From positions 682,001-746,000 of the forward strand of contig JAHBZE010000002.1 of assembly GCA_019635585.1 (NCBI GenBank): a DNA stretch of 64,000 nucleotides. Reading direction: 5' to 3'. The translations under genes and the position numbers were made by a program. Below, in pieces: positions 29,802-38,817 of the stretch. The notes beneath the pieces were generated by a model. The model was not told the origin of the DNA and did not search any database. It worked only from the letters and a program-made list of their open reading frames with translations. The number at the start of each line of letters is the position of its first letter. The stretch's first letter is position 1. Source of the stretch: Xanthobacteraceae bacterium. Its GTDB lineage: Bacteria > Pseudomonadota > Alphaproteobacteria > Rhizobiales > Xanthobacteraceae.

Positions 29802-29890
29802 CGGCGAAGAAGAAGGAGACCCAGAATGAGAGCGTAACCCGGGATCGTGCCGATCCGGGTGGCAAGACGCATATCGCGAAAAGTCGTCAT
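29795..29890 (-). CDS. leuL: leuA leader peptide
   Basis: A 31-residue ORF beginning MTTFRDMRLATRIG and ending LILGLLLLRRP, with six leucine codons within nine codons, four of them consecutive (CTC CTT CTT CTT), just before its stop. Position, size and leucine content fit an attenuation leader in which ribosome stalling senses charged tRNA-Leu. The stop codon lies inside the first arm of the downstream hairpin. Confidence 0.8.
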   Translation of the reverse strand: MTTFRDMRLATRIGTIPGYALILGLLLLRRP

Positions 29891-30021
29891 GGCGTCAGGC
29901 GTTGCTCTCGATTCGTCGTCAGCTTGGCGGAGCGCGGTTAGCAATCCGTAAGCGTACGGCGAGCCGTTCTACCGGCCCTTCCCGGCGCTCGCAAGCCGCA
30001 TCTTTGCGCGGCAAAAATAGG

Positions 30022-30819
30022 TCAGTACTTTTGCCGTTTGATCCAGGTGGACACGGCGCTGACCACCTGATCGTCGATGCCGATAAAGCCGTGCGCGGCC
30101 CGCGCCTCGCAAGGGTGTCCCGTCCCCTGCGGGCCATCAAGCCTCAGAATTTCGAGATTCTCGCTGCCGCGCCACTTCTGGAAATCACCGATCGAAGCCG
30201 GCGACGTGAACGGGCACTGATCCTTGTTGTTCCCGATGATGAGCATCGGGACCTGCGCTTTCTGCCTGTTGCCCTGAATCGCCTTGAGGAAGCTCGGTTG
30301 CTTTCCATGCGGCATCAGCATCGCCGCCGTCAGCACGACAAAGTCCGGGCGGTTCTTTCCTTCCGTCACGAGCAATGTCACGCCGGTCGTGACGCCGGCG
30401 CGGCTCGTGCCGACCAGCACCACCGGCTCCGCGATCGTGCGCATGTAGGTGACGAGCGCACCGACATCCGCTCCATGCAACGGATTGAAGCGATAACCGT
30501 TGACGACGCCGCTCGGCGTTTTCCAGTCGGGCGCGATGTCAGGCACCAGCACCGCGAAGCCTTGTGCGAGATATGCAGCGCGCGTGCGAATGAGCTGATT
30601 GCCCCGCCCCCAGCCGATGTTGCCATTCGGCGCGATGTCCATCTTGCCGTGACCGCCGACAAGCAGGATCACGCTCGCGATCGGCTTGTCGGGCTTCAGC
30701 AGAATGGCGCGGATTTTCTGATTACGGGACGCTATTTCGACGGTAGGTTCGGCGGCATTTGCAATACCGCAGAGAGTCGCACTAAAGGCGAGAGCGAGTA
30801 AAATTACGGCTGCGCGCAT
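30022..30819 (-). CDS. Secreted alpha/beta-hydrolase-like protein
   Basis: A 265-residue protein with a Sec signal peptide (MRAAVILLALAFSATLCGIA then NAAEP). The nucleophile elbow GTSRAG (about residue 142), an HG-type oxyanion stretch VILLVGGHGKMD and a late histidine in GPQGTGHPCEARAAHGF support an alpha/beta hydrolase acting in the periplasm. Which histidine completes the triad is unclear, and the substrate is unknown. It stands alone; 29891-30021 upstream of leuL holds no feature beyond the leu promoter region. Confidence 0.72.
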   Translation of the reverse strand: MRAAVILLALAFSATLCGIANAAEPTVEIASRNQKIRAILLKPDKPIASVILLVGGHGKMDIAPNGNIGWGRGNQLIRTRAAYLAQGFAVLVPDIAPDWKTPSGVVNGYRFNPLHGADVGALVTYMRTIAEPVVLVGTSRAGVTTGVTLLVTEGKNRPDFVVLTAAMLMPHGKQPSFLKAIQGNRQKAQVPMLIIGNNKDQCPFTSPASIGDFQKWRGSENLEILRLDGPQGTGHPCEARAAHGFIGIDDQVVSAVSTWIKRQKY

Positions 30820-30891
30820 CGGTCACCTGCCGCTTAATATTGCATCAAGATTCATTCCGGTACAAATTCGCCGCAACCAGAAGGAACCGGG

Positions 30892-31221
30892 ATGAAACGC
30901 GCTCTTTTCAGCTTGCCCCTTCTCTTGCTCTGCGCAGCTTGCGCGAGCACGTCGAACCAGCCGCAGCAGCAACAGGCGGCCGCACCCGACCCGCAGGTCG
31001 CTTCGCTTGCGCCCGCGAACGGCCCAGCCGAATGCGCGCAGAATATCAACCGCTTTCAGGAAGTGATCGCGGCCGATGTCGGCACCGGCTCGCTCGACCG
31101 CAATGTATTTCCGCGGATCGCGACCGATCTCGGCCCGGTGCGCGCCGTTTGCGCCTCGGGCGATGCCGGCGGCGCGAACCGCGAACTCGCCGCGGTCAAG
31201 AAGAAATACGGATATCGCTAA
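30892..31221 (+). CDS. Small lipoprotein, unknown function
   Basis: A 109-residue precursor. The signal sequence MKRALFSLPLLLLCAAC has lipobox LCAAC, so the mature protein starts at Cys17 and is anchored by lipid. A Q/A-rich linker (NQPQQQQAAAPDP) follows, then a domain with two further cysteines (ECAQNI, AVCASG) that may form a disulfide. AGAAGGAA precedes the ATG. No family was recognised. Confidence 0.75.
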   Translation: MKRALFSLPLLLLCAACASTSNQPQQQQAAAPDPQVASLAPANGPAECAQNINRFQEVIAADVGTGSLDRNVFPRIATDLGPVRAVCASGDAGGANRELAAVKKKYGYR

Positions 31222-31227
31222 GCGCGG

Positions 31228-32109
31228 TTACTTCTCGTTTGCGAGAATTTCACGCGCTTTCTTCAATTCCTCGAGCCCCGCTTTATCGACCGTGGGGAAC
31301 TGCAGGTTGAGACCCTGCATGGCCTCATCGATAGCGGCGGCGACGACCAGCCGCGTGTACCATTTCTTGTCGGCGGGCACGACATACCACGGCGCATATT
31401 CCGCGGCAGTGTTACGGATCGCATCCTCATAGGCGTTCATATATTTATCCCAGAGCGCGCGCTCGGCAACATCGCCCGGATTGAACTTCCAGTTCTTGTC
31501 CCGCTCGTCGATACGGTCGAGGAAGCGCTTTTTCTGTTCTTCCTTCGAGACATGAAGAAAGAATTTCAGGATCAGCGTGCCGTTTCTCGCGAGATAGCGC
31601 TCGAAATTCCGGATATCCTCGAAGCGCTCTTCCCAGATGTCCTTCGTCACAAGCTTCTGCGGCAGGCGCTGCTTAGCGAGAATTTCCGGGTGCGCGCGCA
31701 CTACCAACACCTCCTCATAATAGGAGCGATTGAAGACTCCGATCCGCCCGCGCTCGGGAAGCGCGCAACTTGTTCGCCACATGAAATCGTGATCGAGCTC
31801 GATCGCAGTGGGCGTCTTGAAGGAGTGCACCTGACAGCCCTGCGGATTGATCCCGGACATGACATGCTCGATGGCACTGTCCTTGCCCGCGGCGTCCATC
31901 GCTTGAAAAATCAGAAGTACCGACCAGCGATCTTGCGCGTACAGTCTCTCCTGCAAATCCGAGAGCGACTTCACGTCCTGTTCCAGCCTCTCCTTTGCCT
32001 CGCCTTTGTCGATGTCGAGACCATAGGTATCCGCAGGATTATACTCCGACAGCTTGAACTTCTTTCCGTCCGTTACTTTGTAAAGGTTTGCGAGATTCGC
32101 GCGCGACAT
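31228..32109 (-). CDS. ppk2: PPK2-family polyphosphate kinase
   Basis: A 293-residue enzyme that transfers phosphate between polyphosphate and nucleotides. Walker A is IFQAMDAAGKDSAIEHVMSG (about 67-86), followed by VHSFKTPTAIELDHDFMWR and Walker B/lid elements VFNRSYYEEVLVVR and KKRFLDRIDERDKNWKF, the PPK2 signatures. The size and single domain fit class I or III enzymes; the direction of reaction cannot be told. It lies 12 bases downstream of the pyridoxal kinase gene on the same strand. Confidence 0.9.
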   Translation of the reverse strand: MSRANLANLYKVTDGKKFKLSEYNPADTYGLDIDKGEAKERLEQDVKSLSDLQERLYAQDRWSVLLIFQAMDAAGKDSAIEHVMSGINPQGCQVHSFKTPTAIELDHDFMWRTSCALPERGRIGVFNRSYYEEVLVVRAHPEILAKQRLPQKLVTKDIWEERFEDIRNFERYLARNGTLILKFFLHVSKEEQKKRFLDRIDERDKNWKFNPGDVAERALWDKYMNAYEDAIRNTAAEYAPWYVVPADKKWYTRLVVAAAIDEAMQGLNLQFPTVDKAGLEELKKAREILANEK

Positions 32110-32121
32110 TGGAGTTCTCCG

Positions 32122-32982
32122 CTAGATTCTATTCGCGCGAAAGCGCTGCGATGGATTGACGAATTCTTCCTGCGCCGCGATCAGCAGGATTTCGCGTGAG
32201 CCCGCTTCCTTCGTTCGCTTCATCAGGCCGAAAATGGATGAAGCTGCGTTCGAGAGAGCTTCCGCTGACGAATTTGTTTTCAGAAGATGGAAGAAGAATA
32301 GCGCTGCGATCGCGTCGCCCGCTCCGTTCACCGATATATCGAGCAGCGGCGTGCGAAGCCGGTGCTTGCCATCGCTTCCGGAAACCAGCAGATCGACGCA
32401 ATCCTTCGGCGTATCTTCGACGTGAAGACTGGTCACCAAAATAGTCTTCGGCCCCGCGCGGTGAACGCTTTCAACCGCCTGCAATGCGGCTTGGAGCGTC
32501 CGCGTCTCAGCACCGGAGAGGTATTCGAGCTCGAACTGGTTCGGCGTGATTACGTCCGCCGACTTTATCGCGCGTTCGCGCATGAACTCGGGAATACCTG
32601 GGCGGACGAAGATACCGCGCCCCACGTCGCCGATCACAGGATCGCAGCAATATTGGGCGCGCGGATTGGCCGTTTTCGCCTTAGCCACTGCCGCAAGGAT
32701 CGCTTCGCCGATCGCGGCATCGCCCATGTAACCGGACAGAACACCGTCGCATGCGCCGAGCACGCCGCGTTCCTCGATTCCGGTCACCACGTCGCTCACC
32801 AGATCGGCGCTGAAGACCTGCCCCCGCCACGCCCCATAGCCGGTGTGATTGGAAAACTGGACCGTATGCACCGGCCAAACCTCAGCACCGAGGCGCTGGA
32901 GCGGAAAGGCCGCCGCCGCATTGCCGACATGGCCGTAGGCGACATGGGACTGGATCGAAAGCAGGTTCATTGAACCAAACAT
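32122..32982 (-). CDS. pdxY: Pyridoxal kinase
   Basis: A 286-residue ribokinase-fold kinase that phosphorylates pyridoxal to PLP. MNLLSIQSHVAYGHVGNAAA at the start is the PdxY/PdxK hallmark, then VQFSNHTGYGAW, DPVIGDVGRGIFV (ATP site), ITPNQFELEYLSG and the catalytic ISVNGAGDAIAALF (GAGD). Two starts four codons apart (32982 and 32970) are possible: AGAGG lies close to the first, while homologues begin at the second. It pairs with ppk2. Confidence 0.92.
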   Translation of the reverse strand: MFGSMNLLSIQSHVAYGHVGNAAAAFPLQRLGAEVWPVHTVQFSNHTGYGAWRGQVFSADLVSDVVTGIEERGVLGACDGVLSGYMGDAAIGEAILAAVAKAKTANPRAQYCCDPVIGDVGRGIFVRPGIPEFMRERAIKSADVITPNQFELEYLSGAETRTLQAALQAVESVHRAGPKTILVTSLHVEDTPKDCVDLLVSGSDGKHRLRTPLLDISVNGAGDAIAALFFFHLLKTNSSAEALSNAASSIFGLMKRTKEAGSREILLIAAQEEFVNPSQRFRANRI

Positions 32983-33069
32983 AGCCTCTTTCGCGAAACT
33001 GTGCCCAAGGCATTTTCATCAGGCTACGCCTGTGTGAAAGAGAATAAGAACAGGAGCAGGTAAGCCGGA

Positions 33070-33606
33070 ATGACAGCCCTCGAATCCTTCGCCGCGGAGG
33101 TCGTCAACTTCACGCGAAATAACCAGGCATGGGCGCCTTTCATAGTCGCCGCGCTTTGCTTCGCGGAATCGCTGGCGGTGATTTCGTTCTTTGCGCCAGC
33201 CACCGTTTTGCTGGTTGGTATTGGCGGATTAATTGGAGCCAGCGGCCTGCCGTTCTGGCCGATCTGGTTTGGTGCTGTGATCGGCGCCGTACTCGGTGAC
33301 TGGCTGTCTTACGCGGTCGGCTACTACTTCAAAGGAAGTGCGCATACGCACTGGCCGCTGTCGCGCTACCCGGAATTCACGAAACGCGCGGATGAGTTTA
33401 CCCAGAAGTGGGGTGCGCTGGGCGTCTTCATCGGCCGCTTCTCGGGGCCATTGCGCGCTTTCGTTCCGCTCGCCGCCGGCATCTTCGCCGTGCCGCAGTG
33501 GAAGTTTCAGCTTGCAAACGTATCGTCCGCGATCCTCTGGGCCTTCGTACTGCTCGCGCCCGGCTGGGGCCTGTTCAAGTATATTTCGCAATATCTCCCG
33601 CATTAA
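33070..33606 (+). CDS. DedA-family membrane protein
   Basis: A 178-residue membrane protein with about five hydrophobic segments. The core FVAALCFAESLAVISFF-type N-terminal reentrant region, GAVIGAVLGDWLSYAVGYYF, and IGRFSGPLRAFVPLAAGIFA (the FxGR...R..P..AG motif) define DedA/SNARE-associated proteins, thought to act as lipid flippases or proton-dependent envelope factors. GGAGCAGGTAA precedes the ATG. It is a single gene ended by a strong palindromic terminator. Confidence 0.9.
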   Translation: MTALESFAAEVVNFTRNNQAWAPFIVAALCFAESLAVISFFAPATVLLVGIGGLIGASGLPFWPIWFGAVIGAVLGDWLSYAVGYYFKGSAHTHWPLSRYPEFTKRADEFTQKWGALGVFIGRFSGPLRAFVPLAAGIFAVPQWKFQLANVSSAILWAFVLLAPGWGLFKYISQYLPH

Positions 33607-33610
33607 AAAA

Positions 33611-33643
33611 GCGGGCGGAGAATTCTCCGCCCGCCCGGATTTT
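33611..33643. terminator. Bidirectional terminator, dedA and aldehyde dehydrogenase
   Basis: GCGGGCGGAGAA directly abuts its exact complement TTCTCCGCCCGC (33611-33634). Six A's precede and TTTT follows, so it can end both convergent transcripts. Confidence 0.85.
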
Positions 33644-33655
33644 CCGCGCAATCAA

Positions 33656-35107
33656 TCAGATCGGATAATGCGCGTGTCCGGTCTGGATCGTCATCCAGCG
33701 CAACTCGGTGAACTCGTTGATCCCTGCGCGACCGCCGAAGCGCCCGTATCCGGAATCCTTCACGCCGCCAAACGGCATCTGCGGCTCGTCCGAAACCGTC
33801 GCCGAGTTGATGTGGCAGATGCCGCTCTGGATTTGCGACGCCACCGCATAGGCGCGGTCCACGTCGCCCGAGAACACCGAGGCCGAAAGACCGAATTCGG
33901 TATCGTTCGCGAGGCGAACGGCGTCGTTGTCGTCGTTCGCAGGAATGAGAACGACGACCGGGCCGAAGGACTCTTCGCGATAGAGTTTCATCTCCGGAGT
34001 GACGCCGTCGATCACGGTCGGCGGAAACAGCATGCCGTTCGGCGTGCCGCCGGTAAGCACGCGCGCACCACGATCGGCCGCGTCCTTCACCAGATCGGCT
34101 ACGCGCTTCACCGAACGCTCGGAGACGAGACAGCCGATCTGCGTGTCCTGCTTCGCCGGATCGCCGACGCGCAGGGCTTCCGCTTTCGCGACGAGTTTCT
34201 TGCTGAATTCTTCCATCACCGGCTTCTGCACGATCAACCGCTCGGTCGACATGCAGATCTGGCCCTGATGCATGAAGGCGCCGAAATTCGCCGCCGCCGC
34301 CGCATCGTCGAGGTTAGCGTCGTCGAGCACGACCTGTGGTGCCTTGCCACCGAGTTCGAGCAAAACGGGTTTGAGGAACCGCGCCGCGCTCTGCGCGATA
34401 ATTTTGCCGACATGGGTCGAGCCGGTGAAGTTGATGCGCTTCACACGCGGATCGGCAATCATGGCATCGACTGCGGCGCCCGCGCCTTCGCGCGACGTGG
34501 TCAGAATATTGATCGCGCCTGCCGGCAATCCCGCCTGCTCGAGCACCTCGCCGATGATACGATGCGTGCCCGGCGTTTCTTCGGATGCCTTCATCACGAC
34601 CGTATTGCCGCAAGCGAGCGGCATCGCCACCGATCGCACGCCGAGGATCATCGGCGCGTTCCACGGCGCGATCCCGAGCACGACGCCGACCGGCTGACGC
34701 ACCGCCATCGCAATCCGGCCCGGATGATCGGACGGGATCACCTCACCGGAAATCTGCGAAACCGAAGCTGCCGCCTCCCGCAAAATCGACGCAGCGAACA
34801 TCGCGTTGAACATACCCCAGCCGAACGTCGCGCCGGTTTCCGCCGTCATCGTCTTCGCGACATCCTGCGCGCGTGCAGCGAGAAGGTCGGCGGCCTTCCA
34901 GAGAATTTCGCGGCGCTTCGAAAGGGGAGTCTTCGACCATTCCGCGAAAGCCGAAGCCGCGGCACCCACCGCCGCCACCGCGTCAAGCGGACCAGCATCC
35001 GGCACGCGCGCGATCACTTCGCCGGTGAACGGATTTTTCTTTTCATAGGTGCGTCCGTCGGCGGACGTCGCGTCGCGGCCGCCGATCTTCATCGCAACAT
35101 TCTGCAT
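33656..35107 (-). CDS. NAD(P)-dependent aldehyde dehydrogenase
   Basis: A 483-residue ALDH superfamily enzyme. The cofactor and catalytic elements are VVLGIAPWNAPMI, FTGSTHVGKII, general-base Glu in LLELGGKAPQVVL and nucleophile Cys in GAFMHQGQICMSTERLIV. The HQGQICMS context is typical of the vanillin/salicylaldehyde dehydrogenase branch, so an aromatic aldehyde is a reasonable guess. The ATG at 35107 with GGGAG upstream is chosen; the reading frame stays open far upstream but that part is antisense to the ABC genes. It is divergent from the ABC operon. Confidence 0.9.
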   Translation of the reverse strand: MQNVAMKIGGRDATSADGRTYEKKNPFTGEVIARVPDAGPLDAVAAVGAAASAFAEWSKTPLSKRREILWKAADLLAARAQDVAKTMTAETGATFGWGMFNAMFAASILREAAASVSQISGEVIPSDHPGRIAMAVRQPVGVVLGIAPWNAPMILGVRSVAMPLACGNTVVMKASEETPGTHRIIGEVLEQAGLPAGAINILTTSREGAGAAVDAMIADPRVKRINFTGSTHVGKIIAQSAARFLKPVLLELGGKAPQVVLDDANLDDAAAAANFGAFMHQGQICMSTERLIVQKPVMEEFSKKLVAKAEALRVGDPAKQDTQIGCLVSERSVKRVADLVKDAADRGARVLTGGTPNGMLFPPTVIDGVTPEMKLYREESFGPVVVLIPANDDNDAVRLANDTEFGLSASVFSGDVDRAYAVASQIQSGICHINSATVSDEPQMPFGGVKDSGYGRFGGRAGINEFTELRWMTIQTGHAHYPI

Positions 35108-35236
35108 CGTCACTCCCCTGATTTCTGTTGTTCTTGCCGAGATTGTAGGCGTACCAACTAATTTGACACCTCCGCGCGCCGCTGTCGAGGACGCAAGCCG
35201 GTTTCGCCGGTATCCTGTGGGGCCTATGGTGCGCGA

Positions 35237-36016
35237 ATGACCGGCCCTGCAATTGCCTTCGACCACGTCGTACAGCGATTTCCGGACGCGGCGCCGCCCG
35301 CGCTCGACGGCGTCTCGCTTGAAATTTCGCAAGGCGAGTTTGCCGCAATCGTCGGACCTTCCGGCTCGGGCAAAACCACACTCCTGCGGCTCGTGAATCG
35401 GCTTGCCGATCCCGCCGAAGGCGCGGTCTTCGTCAGCGGTAAAAATGTGCGCGACGCCGATCCGGTGCAGCTCCGCCGCAGCATAGGCTATGTGTTTCAG
35501 GGCATCGGCCTGTTTCCGCACATGACGATCGCGGAAAATATTTCGATCACGCCTCGCCTGCTCCGCTGGCCGCAGGAAAAGCTGCGCGACCGCGCGCGCG
35601 AACTTCTCGAACTCGTGCGCCTCCCACGCAACTACGAGTCCCGCATGCCGGACGAACTCTCCGGCGGCGAACGCCAGCGCGTCGGTGTCGCGCGTGCGCT
35701 CGCGGCCTCGCCGAAGATCGTGCTGATGGATGAGCCGTTCGGTGCGCTCGACCCGGTCACGCGCGACGCGCTCACGCAGGACTATCGCGAATTGCACGAG
35801 AAGCTCGGCCTGACCTCGGTGATGATCACGCACGACATGCTGGAGGCGCTGATCCTCGCCGACCGTATCGTCGTCCTGCAGGACGGAAAGATCATCGAGC
35901 AAGGCACGCCGCAGGCGCTGGCGCGCGGCGCGAAACACGCCTTCGTCCGGGAGCTGATGCAGATGCCGGAGCGGCAGGCCGCGCGGCTCGCCTCGATTCT
36001 GGAGCAGCGCGCGTGA
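35237..36016 (+). CDS. ABC transporter ATPase, osmoprotectant (OpuCA/ProV-like)
   Basis: A 259-residue ATP-binding subunit. Walker A GPSGSGKTTLL, Q-loop FQGIGLFPHMT, signature LSGGERQRVGVARAL and Walker B IVLMDEPFGALD are all present. The partner is clear from the next gene, which overlaps by four bases (GTGA) and carries permease and binding domains of the glycine-betaine/choline/quaternary amine type. No CBS tail is present, unlike many OpuCA proteins. Confidence 0.9.
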   Translation: MTGPAIAFDHVVQRFPDAAPPALDGVSLEISQGEFAAIVGPSGSGKTTLLRLVNRLADPAEGAVFVSGKNVRDADPVQLRRSIGYVFQGIGLFPHMTIAENISITPRLLRWPQEKLRDRARELLELVRLPRNYESRMPDELSGGERQRVGVARALAASPKIVLMDEPFGALDPVTRDALTQDYRELHEKLGLTSVMITHDMLEALILADRIVVLQDGKIIEQGTPQALARGAKHAFVRELMQMPERQAARLASILEQRA

Positions 36017-37572
36017 AGTATACCGACCCGCGCATTGCCGAAGCCTTCGCGCGCCTGCCGGAATATCTCGGCAATCATGTTCTGCTGAGCCTTTCCGCGC
36101 TCGCACTCGGGATAGCGATCAGCCTTCCGCTCGGCATTCTTGCCGCGCGCAACGCGAAGCTGCGCTGGCCGCTGCTTGCGGTCGCATCGCTGGTGCAGAC
36201 CATTCCCGGCCTCGCGCTGCTCGCTCTCTTTTATCCGCTGCTGCTCGGCCTCTCGAACCTGACCGCGATGGCGTTCAACGCGCCGTTCTCCGCGTTCGGC
36301 TTCCTGCCGTCGCTACTCGCGCTCACGCTCTATTCGATGCTGCCGGTATTGCGGAACACGATCACCGGCCTGAACGGCATCGATCCCGCGATCCTCGAAG
36401 CGGCGCAGGGTGCTGGCATGACGCCCACGCAGTCGCGGCGGATGGTCGAATTGCCGCTCGCGCTCCCTGTCATCATGGCCGGTATCCGCACAGCCGCGGT
36501 GTGGGTGATCGGCACTGCCACGCTTTCGACGCCGGTCGGCCAGACCAGCCTCGGCAACTACATCTTCACCGGCCTGCAGACGCAGAACTGGGTTTTCGTG
36601 CTGTTCGGTTGCATCGCCGCTGCGGCGCTCGCGCTCGCCGTCGATCAGTTGCTTGCCTTGATCGAAAGCGGCGTGAAGCGGCGGAAACGCCTGAGGATTG
36701 TGGCGGGCACGCTCGGCCTTATCTTCGTAACCGTTGCCGCGCTCGTTCCCGGCTATACGCAGCGCGTTTCCGGCGGCTATGTCATCGGTGCAAAAACCTT
36801 TACCGAACAATTCGTTCTTGCTGCACTGATCGAGCAGCGCCTGCGCGGCGCGGGACTACAGGCGACCCGCCGCGACGGCCTCGGCTCGACCGTCGCCTTC
36901 GATGCGCTCGCGAACAACGAAATCGACGCCTATGTCGATTATTCCGGCACGCTCTGGGCGACCCAGATGGGCCGCAAGGACGTGCGTCCACGCGAGGAGG
37001 TCTTGCGCGAACTGACGAAATGGCTCGAAGGCAAAGGCGTTCTGCTTCTCGGCGGCATGGGCTTCGAAAATTCATATGCGCTCGCGATGAAGCGCAGCCG
37101 TGCGGCCGAACTCGGCATCAAAACCGTTGCCGATCTCACGCGTCACGCGCCGCGGCTTTCAATCGCCGCCGACTACGAATTTCTGGTGCGCCCCGAATGG
37201 GCGGCGGTACGCGACGCTTACGGACTGCAATTCAGGGAGCAGCGCCAGATGCAAAGTACCTTCATGTATGAGGCGGTCGCGGCCGGCGAAGCCGATGTAA
37301 TTTCGGCCTTTTCCAGCGACGGCCGCATCAAGCAATACGACCTCGTCGTACTCGAAGATCCGAAACGCTCGCTGCCGCCCTACGACGCGATCCTGCTGGT
37401 TTCGCCCAAGCGCGCGAAAGACGAGAAGTTTATCGTGGCACTCAAGCCGCTGATCGGCTCGATCGACGTCGAACTGATCCGCGAAGCAAGCCTCCTCGCC
37501 GACCGCGCCGAGAACAAGCAGACGCCGGAAGGCGCCGCCCGCTGGCTCAACGAAAAAATCGGAAAGCGCTGA
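36013..37572 (+). CDS. Fused permease and substrate-binding protein, osmoprotectant ABC
   Basis: A 519-residue fusion. Residues 1-230 form a permease with about six helices and the EAA-type loop AILEAAQGAGMTPTQSRRMV. After a helix near 225-250, residues 260-519 are a binding protein starting GGYVIGAKTFTEQFVLAALI, with GSTVAFDALANNEIDAYVDY and a C-terminal DAILLVSPKRAKDEK. This OpuC-type arrangement binds quaternary amines such as betaine or choline; the binding domain must face the periplasm. The ligand is inferred from family, not from pocket residues. Confidence 0.9.
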   Translation: MKYTDPRIAEAFARLPEYLGNHVLLSLSALALGIAISLPLGILAARNAKLRWPLLAVASLVQTIPGLALLALFYPLLLGLSNLTAMAFNAPFSAFGFLPSLLALTLYSMLPVLRNTITGLNGIDPAILEAAQGAGMTPTQSRRMVELPLALPVIMAGIRTAAVWVIGTATLSTPVGQTSLGNYIFTGLQTQNWVFVLFGCIAAAALALAVDQLLALIESGVKRRKRLRIVAGTLGLIFVTVAALVPGYTQRVSGGYVIGAKTFTEQFVLAALIEQRLRGAGLQATRRDGLGSTVAFDALANNEIDAYVDYSGTLWATQMGRKDVRPREEVLRELTKWLEGKGVLLLGGMGFENSYALAMKRSRAAELGIKTVADLTRHAPRLSIAADYEFLVRPEWAAVRDAYGLQFREQRQMQSTFMYEAVAAGEADVISAFSSDGRIKQYDLVVLEDPKRSLPPYDAILLVSPKRAKDEKFIVALKPLIGSIDVELIREASLLADRAENKQTPEGAARWLNEKIGKR

Positions 37573-37580
37573 GGAAAGAG

Positions 37581-37943
37581 ATGTCAGACGACCACGGGAC
37601 GCTTGAGAAGCTGAACCACGACTATGTCAGGTCCGTGCAGGACAAGGATGTCGCCTGGTTCGACGCGAACCTTTCGGCTGACTTCATGAACACCGCGTCC
37701 GACGGCTCGATTGCTGACCGGAAAACATTTCTTGTCCAGATCGCGAAAGGCACCGGCGTCTCGAAGATCGCGGAAGAAAACGTGCAGATTCGCATTCTTG
37801 GCGACACCGCGATCATTCACGCGGAAACCGCGTTCACGACCGACGCCGGCGCAAGCGGACGCGGCCGCTACACCGATATCTGGCAGAAGCAGAACGGCCG
37901 CTGGCTTTGCGTCGCCGCGCACGTCTCGCGGCGAGCGGGTTAA
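37581..37943 (+). CDS. NTF2-like (DUF4440/SnoaL) protein
   Basis: A 120-residue single-domain protein. The pattern LEKLNHDYVRSVQDKDVAWF, DFMNTASDGSIADRKTFL and YTDIWQKQNGRWLCVAAHVS is the cone-shaped NTF2-like fold of the DUF4440 group, whose members bind small molecules or act as isomerases; no specific function can be assigned. GAGGAAAGAG precedes the ATG, eight bases after the ABC fusion gene, so it may be co-transcribed. Its stop overlaps the end of the convergent SDR gene by four bases. Confidence 0.85.
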   Translation: MSDDHGTLEKLNHDYVRSVQDKDVAWFDANLSADFMNTASDGSIADRKTFLVQIAKGTGVSKIAEENVQIRILGDTAIIHAETAFTTDAGASGRGRYTDIWQKQNGRWLCVAAHVSRRAG

Positions 37944-38794
37944 GGCCGTAGCCGCTCGATCTTCAACCGCTTGGCGATAATTTTGTCGGAGCGCCGCACC
38001 GGCAGCATGTTGAAGATCGCGCGAGAGAATCTTCCCGGCGTAATCGTGTATCGCGTTTTCACATTCGTGCCGGTGAGCGCGTGGTGGATGAGCTTCGCGA
38101 CATCCTCGGGCGGAAGCCCGTTCTTGCCGAGGTGCTGCATGAAGTTGAACGCGGCTTCCAGCGGCTTGCGATAGGCCGAACCGTCGAGCTTGGAAAAATC
38201 GGGTGCCGCCCCCTTGCCCCAGATCGGCGTCTTGATCGGACCCGGCCCGATCACGATCACGTCGATGCCGAACAGCATCATTTCCCGGCGAAGCGACTCC
38301 GAGAGGCCTTCGACCGCGTGCTTCGACGCAGTGTAAGGCCCGGCGAAGGGGTTGCCGCGCTTGCCCGCGACCGACGAGATCATCACGATCCGTCCCGGCT
38401 CGCCTTTCAACGAAAGATCGGTACCGAGCAGCGGCGCGAACGCTTGCGTCGCCGCGACCAGACCGATCACGTTCGTCTCGAACTGCTTGCGCCACTTGTC
38501 GAGCGAGGTTTCGAGAAACGGTCCCGGAACCGCAATGCCGGCGTTGTTGACGAGACCGGCGAGCGTCTGGCCGTTGAGGTCGGCGCGTACCTTCGCAGCC
38601 GCCGCCTTGATCGCCGCTTCGTCGGTTACGTCGAAAATCAGCGGCTCGAAATTCCCGCCGATTTCCTGCTTTAACCGCGCGCCGTCTTCCGGCTTGCGCA
38701 CGCTGCCGTAAACCTTGAAGCCGTGGCCCGCGAGATATTTCGCGGTGGTTTCGCCGATGCCGGTCGAGGCACCTGTGATAACGACGCTTTTCAT
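37940..38794 (-). CDS. Short-chain dehydrogenase/reductase
   Basis: A 284-residue classical SDR. The cofactor loop is VVITGASTGIGETTAKYL, the structural motif NNAGI is at LAGLVNNAGIAVPGP, and the catalytic triad is Ser in IVMISSVAGKRG with Tyr-Lys in AGPYTASKHAVEGL. The first residues (GSVRKPEDG) lack an obvious 2'-phosphate-binding acidic residue; cofactor choice is open. The substrate is unknown. It is a single gene between the ABC operon and a palindromic repeat. Confidence 0.9.
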   Translation of the reverse strand: MKSVVITGASTGIGETTAKYLAGHGFKVYGSVRKPEDGARLKQEIGGNFEPLIFDVTDEAAIKAAAAKVRADLNGQTLAGLVNNAGIAVPGPFLETSLDKWRKQFETNVIGLVAATQAFAPLLGTDLSLKGEPGRIVMISSVAGKRGNPFAGPYTASKHAVEGLSESLRREMMLFGIDVIVIGPGPIKTPIWGKGAAPDFSKLDGSAYRKPLEAAFNFMQHLGKNGLPPEDVAKLIHHALTGTNVKTRYTITPGRFSRAIFNMLPVRRSDKIIAKRLKIERLRP

Positions 38795-38817
38795 GCGTAA
38801 CGCTCCCTTATTAGTTT

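Noticed and set aside
35108-36106. Long upstream extension of the aldehyde dehydrogenase frame
   Set aside because: It is antisense to the ABC ATPase gene and lacks motifs; a good ATG with GGGAG upstream at 35107 matches the family start.
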